DNA of 64,000 nucleotides from Nonomuraea solani (GTDB lineage Bacteria; Actinomycetota; Actinomycetes; Streptosporangiales; Streptosporangiaceae). Below the pieces are notes generated by a model. It made no database searches and was not told where the DNA came from. It saw only the letters and a list, made by a program, of their open reading frames with translations. The stretch is taken from assembly GCF_900108335.1 (NCBI RefSeq), contig NZ_FNVT01000007.1, positions 372,001 to 436,000 of the forward strand, read 5' to 3'. Below, in pieces: positions 1 through 8,434 of the stretch. The translations under genes and the position numbers were made by a program. Within the stretch, counting starts at the first letter, position 1. Each line of letters opens with the position of its first letter.

Positions 1-3000
1 CGCGCGGCGCGGCGAAGCCCAGCTCCAGGCACTTGCTCGCGCCGCCGGTCACGTCGCCGTGCAGGACGCGGGTCTGGTGGCCGACGCGCGGGGCGAGGCT
101 GGTGCCGATGGTGATGTCCCCGAACGCCTTCACCTCCGCCGCGGTGCCGACGGTCCTGGTGGCGCCCGCCGGGGCGGCGGTGGCCTCGAAGTCGTCGAGC
201 AGGGAGACCTGCGTGCCGAAGGCCCACTGGATCGAGGCCGGCACGCCCCTGCCGTTGGCCTGCGTGCCGTCGAACAGCGGGCGGAACTGGGTGCGGCCGG
301 CCAGTTGCCAGGCGAACAGGCCGCCGACGTACTCGCCGGCGAGCATGCGGTGCTCGCCGGCGTCGCGCACCGCCTCGCCCGCGACGCGGAAGGGGTCGTT
401 GACCGGCCACGTCGTGTTGAACCTGTTGTGGTTGCAGCCGTCCAGGAAGATCATCGCCTTCTGGCAGCGGGCCCGGTCGTAGTGGCGGAAGCCGGTGCCG
501 ATGGCGTCGGTGACGCCGTTCAGGGTGTGCGCGTCGCCGTCCTGGGCGCCGTACAGGACCAGGTAGAAGCCGAGGTCGGCGGCGGCGAGGTCCTGCCGGC
601 CGATCTCGCCGGCGGCGGCGAGGCGGGCGGTGCCGGTGATGTCGGTCGGCGCGAGCGAGCAGGCCGCGACGATCTTGTACGGCGTCCCGGCCGTGGCCCG
701 GTTCTTCTTGACCGCGCGGACCACGGCGTCACCGCCGCGCGAGTGGCCGAACAGGCCCACCCGGTCGAAGTCCAGCCGGCCGTGGAAGCGGTGCGTGGCG
801 TCGCCGTCGAGCCTGCGCAGCGCGTGCAGCGCCTCGATCGCCAGGTCCGCCCGCGTCTCCACCCAGGAGTCGAACGTGTTGGCGTAGTTGCAGTCCACCG
901 AGACCGACACGATGCCCAGCCGGGCCAGAACGTCCTGGAGGTAGGCGAACCCCTCGTGGCTGGCCGCCTGGTTGACGTGGTCGGCGTCGAAGACGTCGAC
1001 GCCGCTGACGGTCGCGGTCGGCGTGCTCTTCCACACGACCGACCAGGCCGCGCTCTGGCCGTGCAGCAGCACGACGACGGGCAGCCGCCCGGTGCCGGCC
1101 ACCGCGCCGGTGGAGTCGGTGGGCCAGGTGATCCGCAGCCGCATCTGGGCCAGGAACGAGGTGGGCGCCGCGGGGTCGGGGATGAGCAGGCCGGCGTCGA
1201 AGAACGCCTTGCCGTAGCGGCCCACCTTGCCGGTCCCCAGCGACTGCAGCCGCCCCTTCACCCCGGTGATCGAACGCTCGGGCGGATCGGAGGTGAATCT
1301 GACCGGCGTGCCGGCCCGGCGGTCGTCGAGCTGGATCGGCACGGCCACGAACTCGGCCCGCGAGTCGCTGCGCGGCAGCAGCGCGCCCCCGGCGCCCACC
1401 ACGCCCTCGAACGTGGCCTCCACCGTCTCCTCGGGCGTACGGACCGCGACCTGTGCCTGGCCGGCCTGGGCGGCCGCGTCGATGACCTTCTTCACCGCCG
1501 GGTCGTCGGCCGGCGGCCGGTCGGCCTGCTGCGGGCGCCCGACCATGGCGCGCAGCGCTGAGACGGCCAGGTTCTGCGCCTCTGCCGGGTTGAGCAGCCC
1601 GTCGGCGCGGGCCTGCTCGATCTGCGCCAGCGTGCGGTCCACGGTGCGGCCGAGGTTGTGCTGTTTGGCCAGGTCGGCGGCCTGCTTGCCGAAGAACTGC
1701 GCGGTGTCGAGCGCGCCCTTGAACGCGGCGAGCGCGTTCTTCTGCGTCTCGCTGAGGCCGGTGATGTCCTTGAACAGGTTGTTCTGGGCCAGCACCTTCA
1801 GCGCCTCCTGCAGCCCGAGCGGGTCGGGCAGCTCCGGCGCGTTCTGGATCGCGACCAGCGGCTGGGGCAGCGGGGTCGGCGTCAGCGCCGTCTGCGGCTC
1901 GGCGCGGCTGGCGGTGGACAGCGGCTCGATGGCGGTCAGGGTCTCCGGCAGCGGCGACTCGTCCCAGCGCCAGAAGCGGGTGTCGTCCGGCACCTCGCAG
2001 GAGTTGCAGCTCCCGGCCACGACCTCGGCGAACACGCCGCGGGTGGGCACGCTGACGCGCAGCGGCGGGGGCGCGTCGGCGGCGTAGGCGTTCTGGAGGC
2101 TGACCCGCTCGTCGTCGCGGACGAGCGTCGGGTCGAGGTGGATGCCCGGCGCGACCGGCATGATGAGGCAGTTGCCGGAGATCCCGATCAGCCGGTTCTC
2201 CACCACGCCGGCCACGCTGCGGCCGCCCGCGTTGGGGGCGATGACGCCGTCGAGCAGCAGGTAGCGGCGGGCGGCGCTCATGTCGGCCCAGATCGCCTGG
2301 TGGTACCACTCGATCTGCTCGTTGAGGTGGGCGACCAGCCGTTCGGCGAGCTTGCGGTCCTCGTCGCGCGGGTCGCGCAGCTCAAGGCGCGACAACGGCG
2401 TGGAGACGACCGCGCGGTCGGCGCCGCCGAGGTCGTTGAGCAGCCGCGGCTGGTCGAACAGCAGGTGCCGCAGGTGCGGGGTACGGTAGCGGGCGCGACC
2501 GCTGTGCACGATCACCTGAGCGTCCGGCGGGAGGTCGGCGTCCGGGGCGGCGATCATGAAGCGGGCGATCTCCTCACGCGGGATGGGCGGCAGCGGGCCG
2601 GCCGGGCGCAGGCTGACGTACAGCGGGACACCCTCCGCGTAGCGGGAGACGAGGGTCGCGTCCAGCGGGATCGGCACCTCGCTGCCGGAGCGGGTCACGT
2701 ACGCGAACCGCAGCCGCTGGACCAGCCGCTCGGCGAGCCCCGGCGCGATCTCGGTGCGGAAGACGCGGTCGCGCTCGGCCTGGGCGCGGGCGTTGAGCCT
2801 GGCCGTCCACAGTTCGAGCGCGTCGACGTTCAGGAACGGGCGCAGCCAGCGCCAGTTCTCAAGCTGGAAGCCGCCGTCGTCGGCGTCGCGCGGGCGCGGC
2901 AGGACGAACGAGACCCGCAGCTCGCCCATCAGATCCTCGGGGGCCTCCTCGGAGAAGCGGTTCGGGGGCAGGTTGTGGCCCTGCCAGTCGTCCAGGACCC

Positions 3001-5053
3001 GCTCCACGGCGTCGAACGCGTCCCGCAGCGTACGGTCGCGCAGGTGGCGCCGCAGCGGCTCGCGCCAGCGCCTGGCCTTGTCGGGGTCGAACAGGGTGAT
3101 GGGCAGTGGCACGAACAGGCATTCGCGCACGTCGGCGAGCTCGTGGTCCACCAGGAAGTGCCGCAGCACCTCGAAGTGCTGGATGGTGACGGCGTGGCAG
3201 TGGTTGAAGTTGGCCACGATCTCCGTCTCGGCGCGGACGCTCTCGCCCTGCGCCACGGTCTGGATGACGGTGGAGCGCTGGTCGCGTACGGCCGAGGCCC
3301 GCTGGGTGGTCCGGTCGCGCAGCGCCTGCAGGCTGTTGGCGCTGAGCGTGCGCGAGGAGTTCTGCCAGGCGTCGGCGTCGGCGCCGCCCGCGCCGCCGGC
3401 CACGCCGCCGAAGATGCCCCAGCCGTTGCCGATGAACCCGCCGCCGATGCCGCCCGCCACGCCCCACTGCGAGGCCCGCGACCCGCCGGCCGACTCCTCG
3501 GCCAGGCGCGAGCCGGCGATCTCGGTGATGTCGCGGTCGCGGCCGAGCATGGCTTCGAGCTGCTCCTCGAACTCCAGCACCTCGTCGCGGCGGCTCTCCT
3601 CGCGGCGCTCCCAGTCGAGCACGGCCATCCGCCGCTGCTGGCCGGGAGCCAGGGGTACGGAGTGCAGCAGGTCGCCCAGGGAGTAGCCGTCGGCCCGCCA
3701 CACCTGGCGGAAGCCGAGCAGGTGACCGTGGGCGACGGAGGTCGCCTGGTAGAGGGTCGGGGTGTCGTCCCAGTCCACGGGGGTGGTGGCGTCAAGCGGG
3801 ACGCGGGCGGGCGCGGCCCGGCGGGCCACGTCCACGACGTCCACGACGTGCCGGAGCTCCTTGTTGAGCACGGCCAGCTCGACGGCGCCCACGGTGAGGG
3901 CGGCGGGGCGGCGCAGCAGGTCGCGCACGGTGGCGGCGTCCACCATCGGCGCGATCCCGCTCCCGCCCCGGCTCCACGCCCCACCGTTCCCACCGGCACG
4001 CCGGCCACCATTCCCGCTGGCACGCTCCTCATCGGACCCGGCGCCGCGCTCGCCGCCGGTGTCTCCGTCCCCGTCACCGTCCCCGTCCCCGTCCCCGTCG
4101 CCGTTCGGTTCGCCCGGGGGCAGGGCCAGGTCCACGCGGGCGGCGCCCGCGACCCGGGCCAGGTCGGCCAGCACGTTTCTGGGCACGGCCCGGCGCTCGC
4201 CCAGCGTGGTGCCCTTGATCTGCGGTTCCGTGGTGCGGACGACGAGGTGGTAGGCGAACTCCTCCACCACCCGGTTGGGCGTGGTGAGGCCCTGGCAGGT
4301 GCCGCCGAGGTCCTGGGAGAAGCCCACCGGGTTGCCGGCCACGTCGTCGGGCGCCGCGCCGAGCGGCGGGGCGACCTCGCACTCGCAGGAGCCGTCGGCC
4401 AGCGTCTCGTCCGCGAGCCGGCTCACCAGGATGATCCTGGCGGGCAGCCGCTCGGCCTCCAGCCGGATGGGCAGGGCGGCGCCGCCCGCGATCATGGCCT
4501 GCGCCCGCTCCAGGACGTCGGGCGCCCAGTCCGCGCCGAAGTAGCCGCTCGGCTGCGTCTCGGCCACCACCAGCGGCACCAGCGCGTCCGTCCCCTTGAG
4601 CACGCCGGAGATCAGGATCGGCAGCCCGGCCGGCACCGTACGCCCCAGCTCGTCGAACACCCGGCCGGACAGCCGGAGCCGACGCCCGAGCGCGGGCACG
4701 CCGCTGGGCCGGATGTCGCGCGGCGGCATCGGCACGGCGTCGAGCAGGATCTCGTCCTCCAGCTCCTTGACCGTGAGATCCCGGGCCGCCAGGGACGCGC
4801 CGTCCGGCCCGGTCACCGAGACGCGCACCGGCGGCACCACGTCGGCCAGAACCGCGATCCGCAGCTCGAAGGCTCCGTCTGCGGCCAGGGCCGCGCCGGC
4901 GGTGCGGGGCACGGTCACCTTCTCCGGCGGCTGCCCCGGACCTCGGTCCACGGAAACGGTCTCGCCATAGGACAGCTCGACCCGGTGACCGCTCCAGTCC
5001 GCTTCCCCTGCCGCGCGTACGTGCCCATGGACAGCGTGCATGTCCGCCCCCAT
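1..5053 (-). CDS. Giant multidomain protein with C-terminal alpha/beta-hydrolase, partial (runs off left edge)
   Basis: The minus frame stays open from an ATG at 5053 to base 1, giving at least 1684 residues with no stop. I see no signal peptide. Residues 1-317 look like beta-rich presentation domains, followed by a Gly-Asp repeat linker (318-331). Residues about 470-640 are charged and helical, with a glycine-zipper-like patch (VAGGIGGGFIGNGWGIFGG) near 528-550. The last 250 residues form an alpha/beta-hydrolase: VVVLLHGQSAAW strand and oxyanion loop, GHSRGG elbow with Ser1438, then YGAQDGD (likely acid) and GCNHNRFNT (likely base). Alternative starts are GTG 5059 and ATG 5041, the latter with GGGGGCGGA in front. 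The substrate cannot be told. No close family is recognised for the middle; similar very long proteins occur in actinomycetes as hypotheticals (recollection). Confidence 0.82.
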   Translation of the reverse strand, partial: MGADMHAVHGHVRAAGEADWSGHRVELSYGETVSVDRGPGQPPEKVTVPRTAGAALAADGAFELRIAVLADVVPPVRVSVTGPDGASLAARDLTVKELEDEILLDAVPMPPRDIRPSGVPALGRRLRLSGRVFDELGRTVPAGLPILISGVLKGTDALVPLVVAETQPSGYFGADWAPDVLERAQAMIAGGAALPIRLEAERLPARIILVSRLADETLADGSCECEVAPPLGAAPDDVAGNPVGFSQDLGGTCQGLTTPNRVVEEFAYHLVVRTTEPQIKGTTLGERRAVPRNVLADLARVAGAARVDLALPPGEPNGDGDGDGDGDGDGDTGGERGAGSDEERASGNGGRRAGGNGGAWSRGGSGIAPMVDAATVRDLLRRPAALTVGAVELAVLNKELRHVVDVVDVARRAAPARVPLDATTPVDWDDTPTLYQATSVAHGHLLGFRQVWRADGYSLGDLLHSVPLAPGQQRRMAVLDWERREESRRDEVLEFEEQLEAMLGRDRDITEIAGSRLAEESAGGSRASQWGVAGGIGGGFIGNGWGIFGGVAGGAGGADADAWQNSSRTLSANSLQALRDRTTQRASAVRDQRSTVIQTVAQGESVRAETEIVANFNHCHAVTIQHFEVLRHFLVDHELADVRECLFVPLPITLFDPDKARRWREPLRRHLRDRTLRDAFDAVERVLDDWQGHNLPPNRFSEEAPEDLMGELRVSFVLPRPRDADDGGFQLENWRWLRPFLNVDALELWTARLNARAQAERDRVFRTEIAPGLAERLVQRLRFAYVTRSGSEVPIPLDATLVSRYAEGVPLYVSLRPAGPLPPIPREEIARFMIAAPDADLPPDAQVIVHSGRARYRTPHLRHLLFDQPRLLNDLGGADRAVVSTPLSRLELRDPRDEDRKLAERLVAHLNEQIEWYHQAIWADMSAARRYLLLDGVIAPNAGGRSVAGVVENRLIGISGNCLIMPVAPGIHLDPTLVRDDERVSLQNAYAADAPPPLRVSVPTRGVFAEVVAGSCNSCEVPDDTRFWRWDESPLPETLTAIEPLSTASRAEPQTALTPTPLPQPLVAIQNAPELPDPLGLQEALKVLAQNNLFKDITGLSETQKNALAAFKGALDTAQFFGKQAADLAKQHNLGRTVDRTLAQIEQARADGLLNPAEAQNLAVSALRAMVGRPQQADRPPADDPAVKKVIDAAAQAGQAQVAVRTPEETVEATFEGVVGAGGALLPRSDSRAEFVAVPIQLDDRRAGTPVRFTSDPPERSITGVKGRLQSLGTGKVGRYGKAFFDAGLLIPDPAAPTSFLAQMRLRITWPTDSTGAVAGTGRLPVVVLLHGQSAAWSVVWKSTPTATVSGVDVFDADHVNQAASHEGFAYLQDVLARLGIVSVSVDCNYANTFDSWVETRADLAIEALHALRRLDGDATHRFHGRLDFDRVGLFGHSRGGDAVVRAVKKNRATAGTPYKIVAACSLAPTDITGTARLAAAGEIGRQDLAAADLGFYLVLYGAQDGDAHTLNGVTDAIGTGFRHYDRARCQKAMIFLDGCNHNRFNTTWPVNDPFRVAGEAVRDAGEHRMLAGEYVGGLFAWQLAGRTQFRPLFDGTQANGRGVPASIQWAFGTQVSLLDDFEATAAPAGATRTVGTAAEVKAFGDITIGTSLAPRVGHQTRVLHGDVTGGASKCLELGFAAPR
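4061..4102 (-). repeat. Hexanucleotide tandem repeat coding (Gly-Asp)x7
   Basis: Seven consecutive GGN-GAC codon pairs lie inside the giant gene and code an acidic flexible linker between its N-terminal part and the helical middle. The near-perfect 6-bp periodicity makes it prone to length change in whole codon pairs, so it would vary between strains without breaking the frame. Confidence 0.9.
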
Positions 5054-5122
5054 CCCCACGAGACAAACCGTTCCTACCACCGCCCATCTCACCGATACAG
5101 CCACACATGTCTGACCCCTCGC

Positions 5123-5887
5123 TCAGGCGTCGCGGGCCCTGAGCAGCAGCCCGCCGCCCAGGAGGGCCGCCGCCGCCCAGGCGGCCGCCACGCCCAGTCC
5201 GGCCCACGGGTCGAGGGGCAGCGCGGCGAGGCCGGTGGTGGCCTGGACGGTGAGGCCGGCGTTCATCGGGGAGAGCCGCCAGAGCAGGAGCTGCCAGTCC
5301 GCGTCGGGGATCATGAGGATGAGGGCGGGGAAGAGGAAGAGCAGGCCGAGCACGCTTCCCGCGGCGGCGGCGGAATCCCGTACGGCGATGGCGACACCCA
5401 GGCTGAGCAGCGCGATCACCGTCAGATAGAGCACCGAGCCGACGGCGGCGCGCAGCACGGGACCGTCGGCGAGGTCGAGTGAGCCGGCCGGGAAGCCGTT
5501 GCCGAGCAGGATGCCGCGCGCGGCCAGGGCGGAGCCGAGCACGGCCACGCTCCCGGCGGCCAGGGTCAGCGCGGCGAGCAGGATCGCCTTGGCGGCCAGG
5601 ACGGCGGCCCGGCGGGGCATGGCGGTGAAGGTGGTGCGGATCATGCCGGTGCCGTATTCGCCGCCGACCGCCAGCACGGCCATGACGACGACGGCCGCCT
5701 GGCCCACCTGGACGCCGAAGAACCCGATCCTGGCCGGGTCGTAACCGCAGGCCGCCGGGCCGCAGGACACGAGGGCGGCCGCCGCGGCACTGCCGGCGAC
5801 GGTCAGCACGACGATCGTGAGCAGCAGCCCGGCGGTGCCGGGCAGGGTCCGGAGCTTCGTCCACTCGGCGTGCAGCAGCTCTCTCAT
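5123..5887 (-). CDS. ABC-2 type transporter permease
   Basis: A 254-residue polytopic membrane protein with about six hydrophobic segments and the N-terminal signature of actinobacterial ABC-2 permeases (MRELLHAEWTKLRTLPGT). It carries the loop GGEYGTGMIRTTFTAMPRR, which recurs almost unchanged in its neighbour (AEYRTGLIRTTLLAGPRR), so the two are paralogues. The ATG at 5887 is chosen because GGGAGGACCGC precedes it; an ATG 21 bases upstream lacks this. It is the last gene of a three-gene unit (ATPase, permease with outer domain, permease) and probably forms a heterodimeric exporter channel. The exported substrate is unknown; peptide or antibiotic export is the usual guess for this family. 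Confidence 0.9.
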   Translation of the reverse strand: MRELLHAEWTKLRTLPGTAGLLLTIVVLTVAGSAAAAALVSCGPAACGYDPARIGFFGVQVGQAAVVVMAVLAVGGEYGTGMIRTTFTAMPRRAAVLAAKAILLAALTLAAGSVAVLGSALAARGILLGNGFPAGSLDLADGPVLRAAVGSVLYLTVIALLSLGVAIAVRDSAAAAGSVLGLLFLFPALILMIPDADWQLLLWRLSPMNAGLTVQATTGLAALPLDPWAGLGVAAAWAAAALLGGGLLLRARDA

Positions 5888-5918
5888 GCGGTCCTCCCGC
5901 AATGGCACAACGGCTCTC

Positions 5919-7433
5919 TCATGCGTCCCTCCGGCCGAGTTGAACGGTGGCCAGGGTGAGGGCGAGCGCGGCGTAGGCGGCCAGGACCGCGAGGCCGGCC
6001 CAGGGTGGGAGCGGGTAGTAGCCGGCGATGGGCGCGTAGTGGCCGAGCACGTGCGCGTACTCGGGCAGGGTCTGCTGGACGGCGAACCCGGCGGCCGGGG
6101 TGAGCCGCAGCAGCCAGCGCGCGGCCTCGTCGGGCAGGACCGAGGTGGTCGCGAGGACGTGCGGGACCACGATCAGTGCGACGGCCGCGATGACCGCCGC
6201 GACCCCCCGCCGCAGCAGCGCCCCGAGGGCGAGCGCGAGCACGGCGGCCAGCGCGAACAGCGCCGCCAGCCCCGCCATGACGCGGATCTCGGTGAGCGTG
6301 GTCACCGGGAGGACGGCGTTGCCGTTGGCGCGCAGGATCCGCCCGCCGGCGACGTACGTGACCACCACGGCGGGCAGTGCGGCCGCGAAGGTGACCAGGC
6401 CGAGCGCGAGGGCCTTGGCCGCCAGCGCGCGCCCGCGCCGGGGGCCGGCGAGCAGCGTGGTGCGGATCAGCCCGGTCCGGTATTCGGCGGTGACGAACAG
6501 GACCGCCACCACGATCACCAGGACCAGCCCGAACAGCGCCGAGCCGAGCGGCCGTTCGGCGGTCTGGCCCTCCGTGGCCGGCGCGATGTCGCCGACGCCG
6601 GTCACGGAGAAGGCACTCCCGGACCCGCCGGAGCGGCCCGGGTGGTGAGGTTGGCCGTCGGGCCCGAGGGTGGCGCCGATGTCGTCGTGACGCCATCCCC
6701 CGGACGCCTTTCCGGTCTGCTCGACGTGGTCGAACTCGCCGGTGGCCTCCGTGAAGCGGGCTGCGGAGATGGACCCGCCGAGGTCTCCCTGGGTCACCGT
6801 CAGGTCGCCGGGCGAGGTCGCGAACAGCCCGATCTCGACCGTTTCCGGCAGTTCCGTCAAGGTGGCGGTGCCGACGGGGGTCCAGGTCGTGCCGTCGGCG
6901 GACTCGTACCCGGTGATGAGGTTGCCGGCGCGGGTGAGCCTCAGCCAGCGGGGTGACTTCGCCGAGACGCCGCCGGGTCGGCCGGCCACGTCGTGGGTGA
7001 AGTCGTGCTGCATCCGCACCCCGTGCGCGCCGGTCATCATCACGGCCGCGTACGACGAGCCCTGCTCGGTGCTCTCCTTGATCATGACGCCGGCCTTGGC
7101 CCACGGTACGAGCCCGGCGACCACGTTCCGGACGCCCGGGGTGGCGTCGGGCTTGCGGATCTGGCCGGTCATGGAGGTCAGGCGGGCGGTGATGGCGCCG
7201 TCGCCGGTCAGCCGCCGGTGCACGAAGAAGAACTTGTCGTCCACCGCCTCGCCCCCGGGCCCCACCGGGGGCGCGGGGCAGGCCGTCTCCTCCGGGCCCG
7301 CGCCGCACGAGGCGTGGCTACCGGCCGCCGACGTCAGCCCGAGCAGCACGGTGACCAGCGCCGCGGCCACCAGGGCGATCATCCAGCCGCGTACCGTCCT
7401 GAGCTTGGTCAGCTCCGCGCGCAGCATCCTCAT
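5919..7433 (-). CDS. ABC-2 permease with large extracellular LamG/DUF1349-like domain
   Basis: 504 residues. TM1 (about 17-40) is followed by an extracytoplasmic insert of about 260 residues, then five or six TM segments from residue 293. The insert has the pattern of a concanavalin/laminin-G-like domain (DKFFFVHRRLTGDGAITARL, WAKAGVMIKES, ADGTTWTPVGTATLTEL, EIGLFATSPG), the DUF1349 or family-16-like fold often attached to carbohydrate-binding proteins. The start codon overlaps the upstream ATPase stop by 4 bases; the downstream permease starts 31 bases after its stop. The insert suggests that the exporter senses or docks onto a surface glycan, which is inference. Confidence 0.85.
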   Translation of the reverse strand: MRMLRAELTKLRTVRGWMIALVAAALVTVLLGLTSAAGSHASCGAGPEETACPAPPVGPGGEAVDDKFFFVHRRLTGDGAITARLTSMTGQIRKPDATPGVRNVVAGLVPWAKAGVMIKESTEQGSSYAAVMMTGAHGVRMQHDFTHDVAGRPGGVSAKSPRWLRLTRAGNLITGYESADGTTWTPVGTATLTELPETVEIGLFATSPGDLTVTQGDLGGSISAARFTEATGEFDHVEQTGKASGGWRHDDIGATLGPDGQPHHPGRSGGSGSAFSVTGVGDIAPATEGQTAERPLGSALFGLVLVIVVAVLFVTAEYRTGLIRTTLLAGPRRGRALAAKALALGLVTFAAALPAVVVTYVAGGRILRANGNAVLPVTTLTEIRVMAGLAALFALAAVLALALGALLRRGVAAVIAAVALIVVPHVLATTSVLPDEAARWLLRLTPAAGFAVQQTLPEYAHVLGHYAPIAGYYPLPPWAGLAVLAAYAALALTLATVQLGRRDA

Positions 7434-8347
7434 CGCGCGGCCCCCCGGTACTCGACCGCGTCCCTGGTGAGCTCCATGTACGCCGCCTCCAGCGTCACCC
7501 GGTGCGCCGACACCTCGTGGAAGGGCACCGCGTTCGCGTTGAGCACGGCGACGACGTGCTCGGACGGCAGCCCGGAGACGGTGAGCGCGCCCCGGTCATC
7601 GGCGCTCACCTCGGCCCCGGCCGCCGACAGGGCGGCCATCGCCCGCGACGGCTCCGCGCTGCGCAGCGCGACCCGGCCACGGGAGGCCCGGGCGATCAGC
7701 TCGGCCACCCCGACGTCGGCCACGACCCGCCCGCGGCCCGCCACCACGAGATGGTCGGCGGTGTCGGCCAGTTCGCTCATCAGGTGGCTGGACACCAGCA
7801 CGGCCCGTCCTTCGGCGGCCAGCGCGCGCAGCAGGCCGCGGATCCACACGATGCCCTCGGGGTCGAGGCCGTTGACGGGCTCGTCCAGCAGGAGCATGGG
7901 CGGGTCGCCGAGCAGCGACGCCGCGATGCCGAGCCGCTGCCGCATGCCGAGCGAGTAGCCGCCGGCCCTGCGCCGCGCCGCCGGGGTGAGTCCGGCCTGC
8001 TCGATCACCTCGTCCACCCGCCGCGCGCCCAGCCCCTGGGAGTGGGCCAGCCACAGCAGGTGGTCGCGGCCGGTGCGGCTCGGCTGCAGTGCGCCGGCGT
8101 CGAGCAGCGCGCCGACGTGGCGGAGCGGGTCGCGCAGGCTCCGGTACGGCCGCCCGCCCACCAGCGCGTGCCCCTCGTCGGCCGCGTCCAGGCCGAGGAT
8201 CACCCGCATCGTGGTGGACTTGCCGGCGCCGTTGGGGCCGACGAACCCGGTGACGCGGCCGGGCGGAACGGTGAAGGTCATCCCGTCGAGGGCCGTGGTG
8301 CCGCCGTACCGTTTGCGCAGGCCGCTGACTTCGATCGTTGCTCGCAT
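7430..8347 (-). CDS. ABC transporter ATP-binding protein
   Basis: 305 residues. Walker A GPNGAGKST (about 37-45), signature YSLGMRQRLG (about 134-143), Walker B MLLLDEP, and an H-loop histidine in VLVSSHLMSEL. The C-terminal 80 residues are the extension typical of DrrA/CcmA-type exporters. It energises the two permeases encoded immediately downstream (4-base overlap). It is transcribed divergently from a histidine kinase/response regulator pair 87 bases away, an arrangement common for exporters induced by their own two-component system. Confidence 0.93.
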   Translation of the reverse strand: MRATIEVSGLRKRYGGTTALDGMTFTVPPGRVTGFVGPNGAGKSTTMRVILGLDAADEGHALVGGRPYRSLRDPLRHVGALLDAGALQPSRTGRDHLLWLAHSQGLGARRVDEVIEQAGLTPAARRRAGGYSLGMRQRLGIAASLLGDPPMLLLDEPVNGLDPEGIVWIRGLLRALAAEGRAVLVSSHLMSELADTADHLVVAGRGRVVADVGVAELIARASRGRVALRSAEPSRAMAALSAAGAEVSADDRGALTVSGLPSEHVVAVLNANAVPFHEVSAHRVTLEAAYMELTRDAVEYRGAAR

Positions 8348-8370
8348 GTGATCGGTTGTACGGATCGGGC

Positions 8371-8411
8371 CCTAACACGGGCCGAACGACGGCTGTCACA
8401 TCGTTGTTAGG
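8371..8411. promoter_or_regulatory. Inverted repeat in the exporter/two-component intergenic region
   Basis: CCTAACA (8371-8377) is mirrored by TGTTAGG (8405-8411), separated by 27 bases, in the 87-base gap between the ABC operon and the kinase gene. The placement fits a regulator site or part of the divergent promoters. The response regulator encoded at 9586 is the obvious candidate ligand, but OmpR-type sites are usually direct repeats, so the assignment is weak. Confidence 0.35.
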
Positions 8412-8434
8412 TCCGGCAGGGCATCCTGGTTCCC

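Noticed and set aside
4061..4102. Short tandem repeat considered as a CRISPR or satellite array
   Set aside because: It is an in-frame Gly-Asp codon repeat without spacers. No CRISPR-like repeat-spacer pattern occurs anywhere in the window.
59..5482. Very long plus-strand open frames (500 and 1274 codons) over the left end
   Set aside because: They are antisense to the giant minus-strand gene. Their translations are Arg/Gly/Ala/Val-biased with no domain signal, as expected opposite GC-rich codons.
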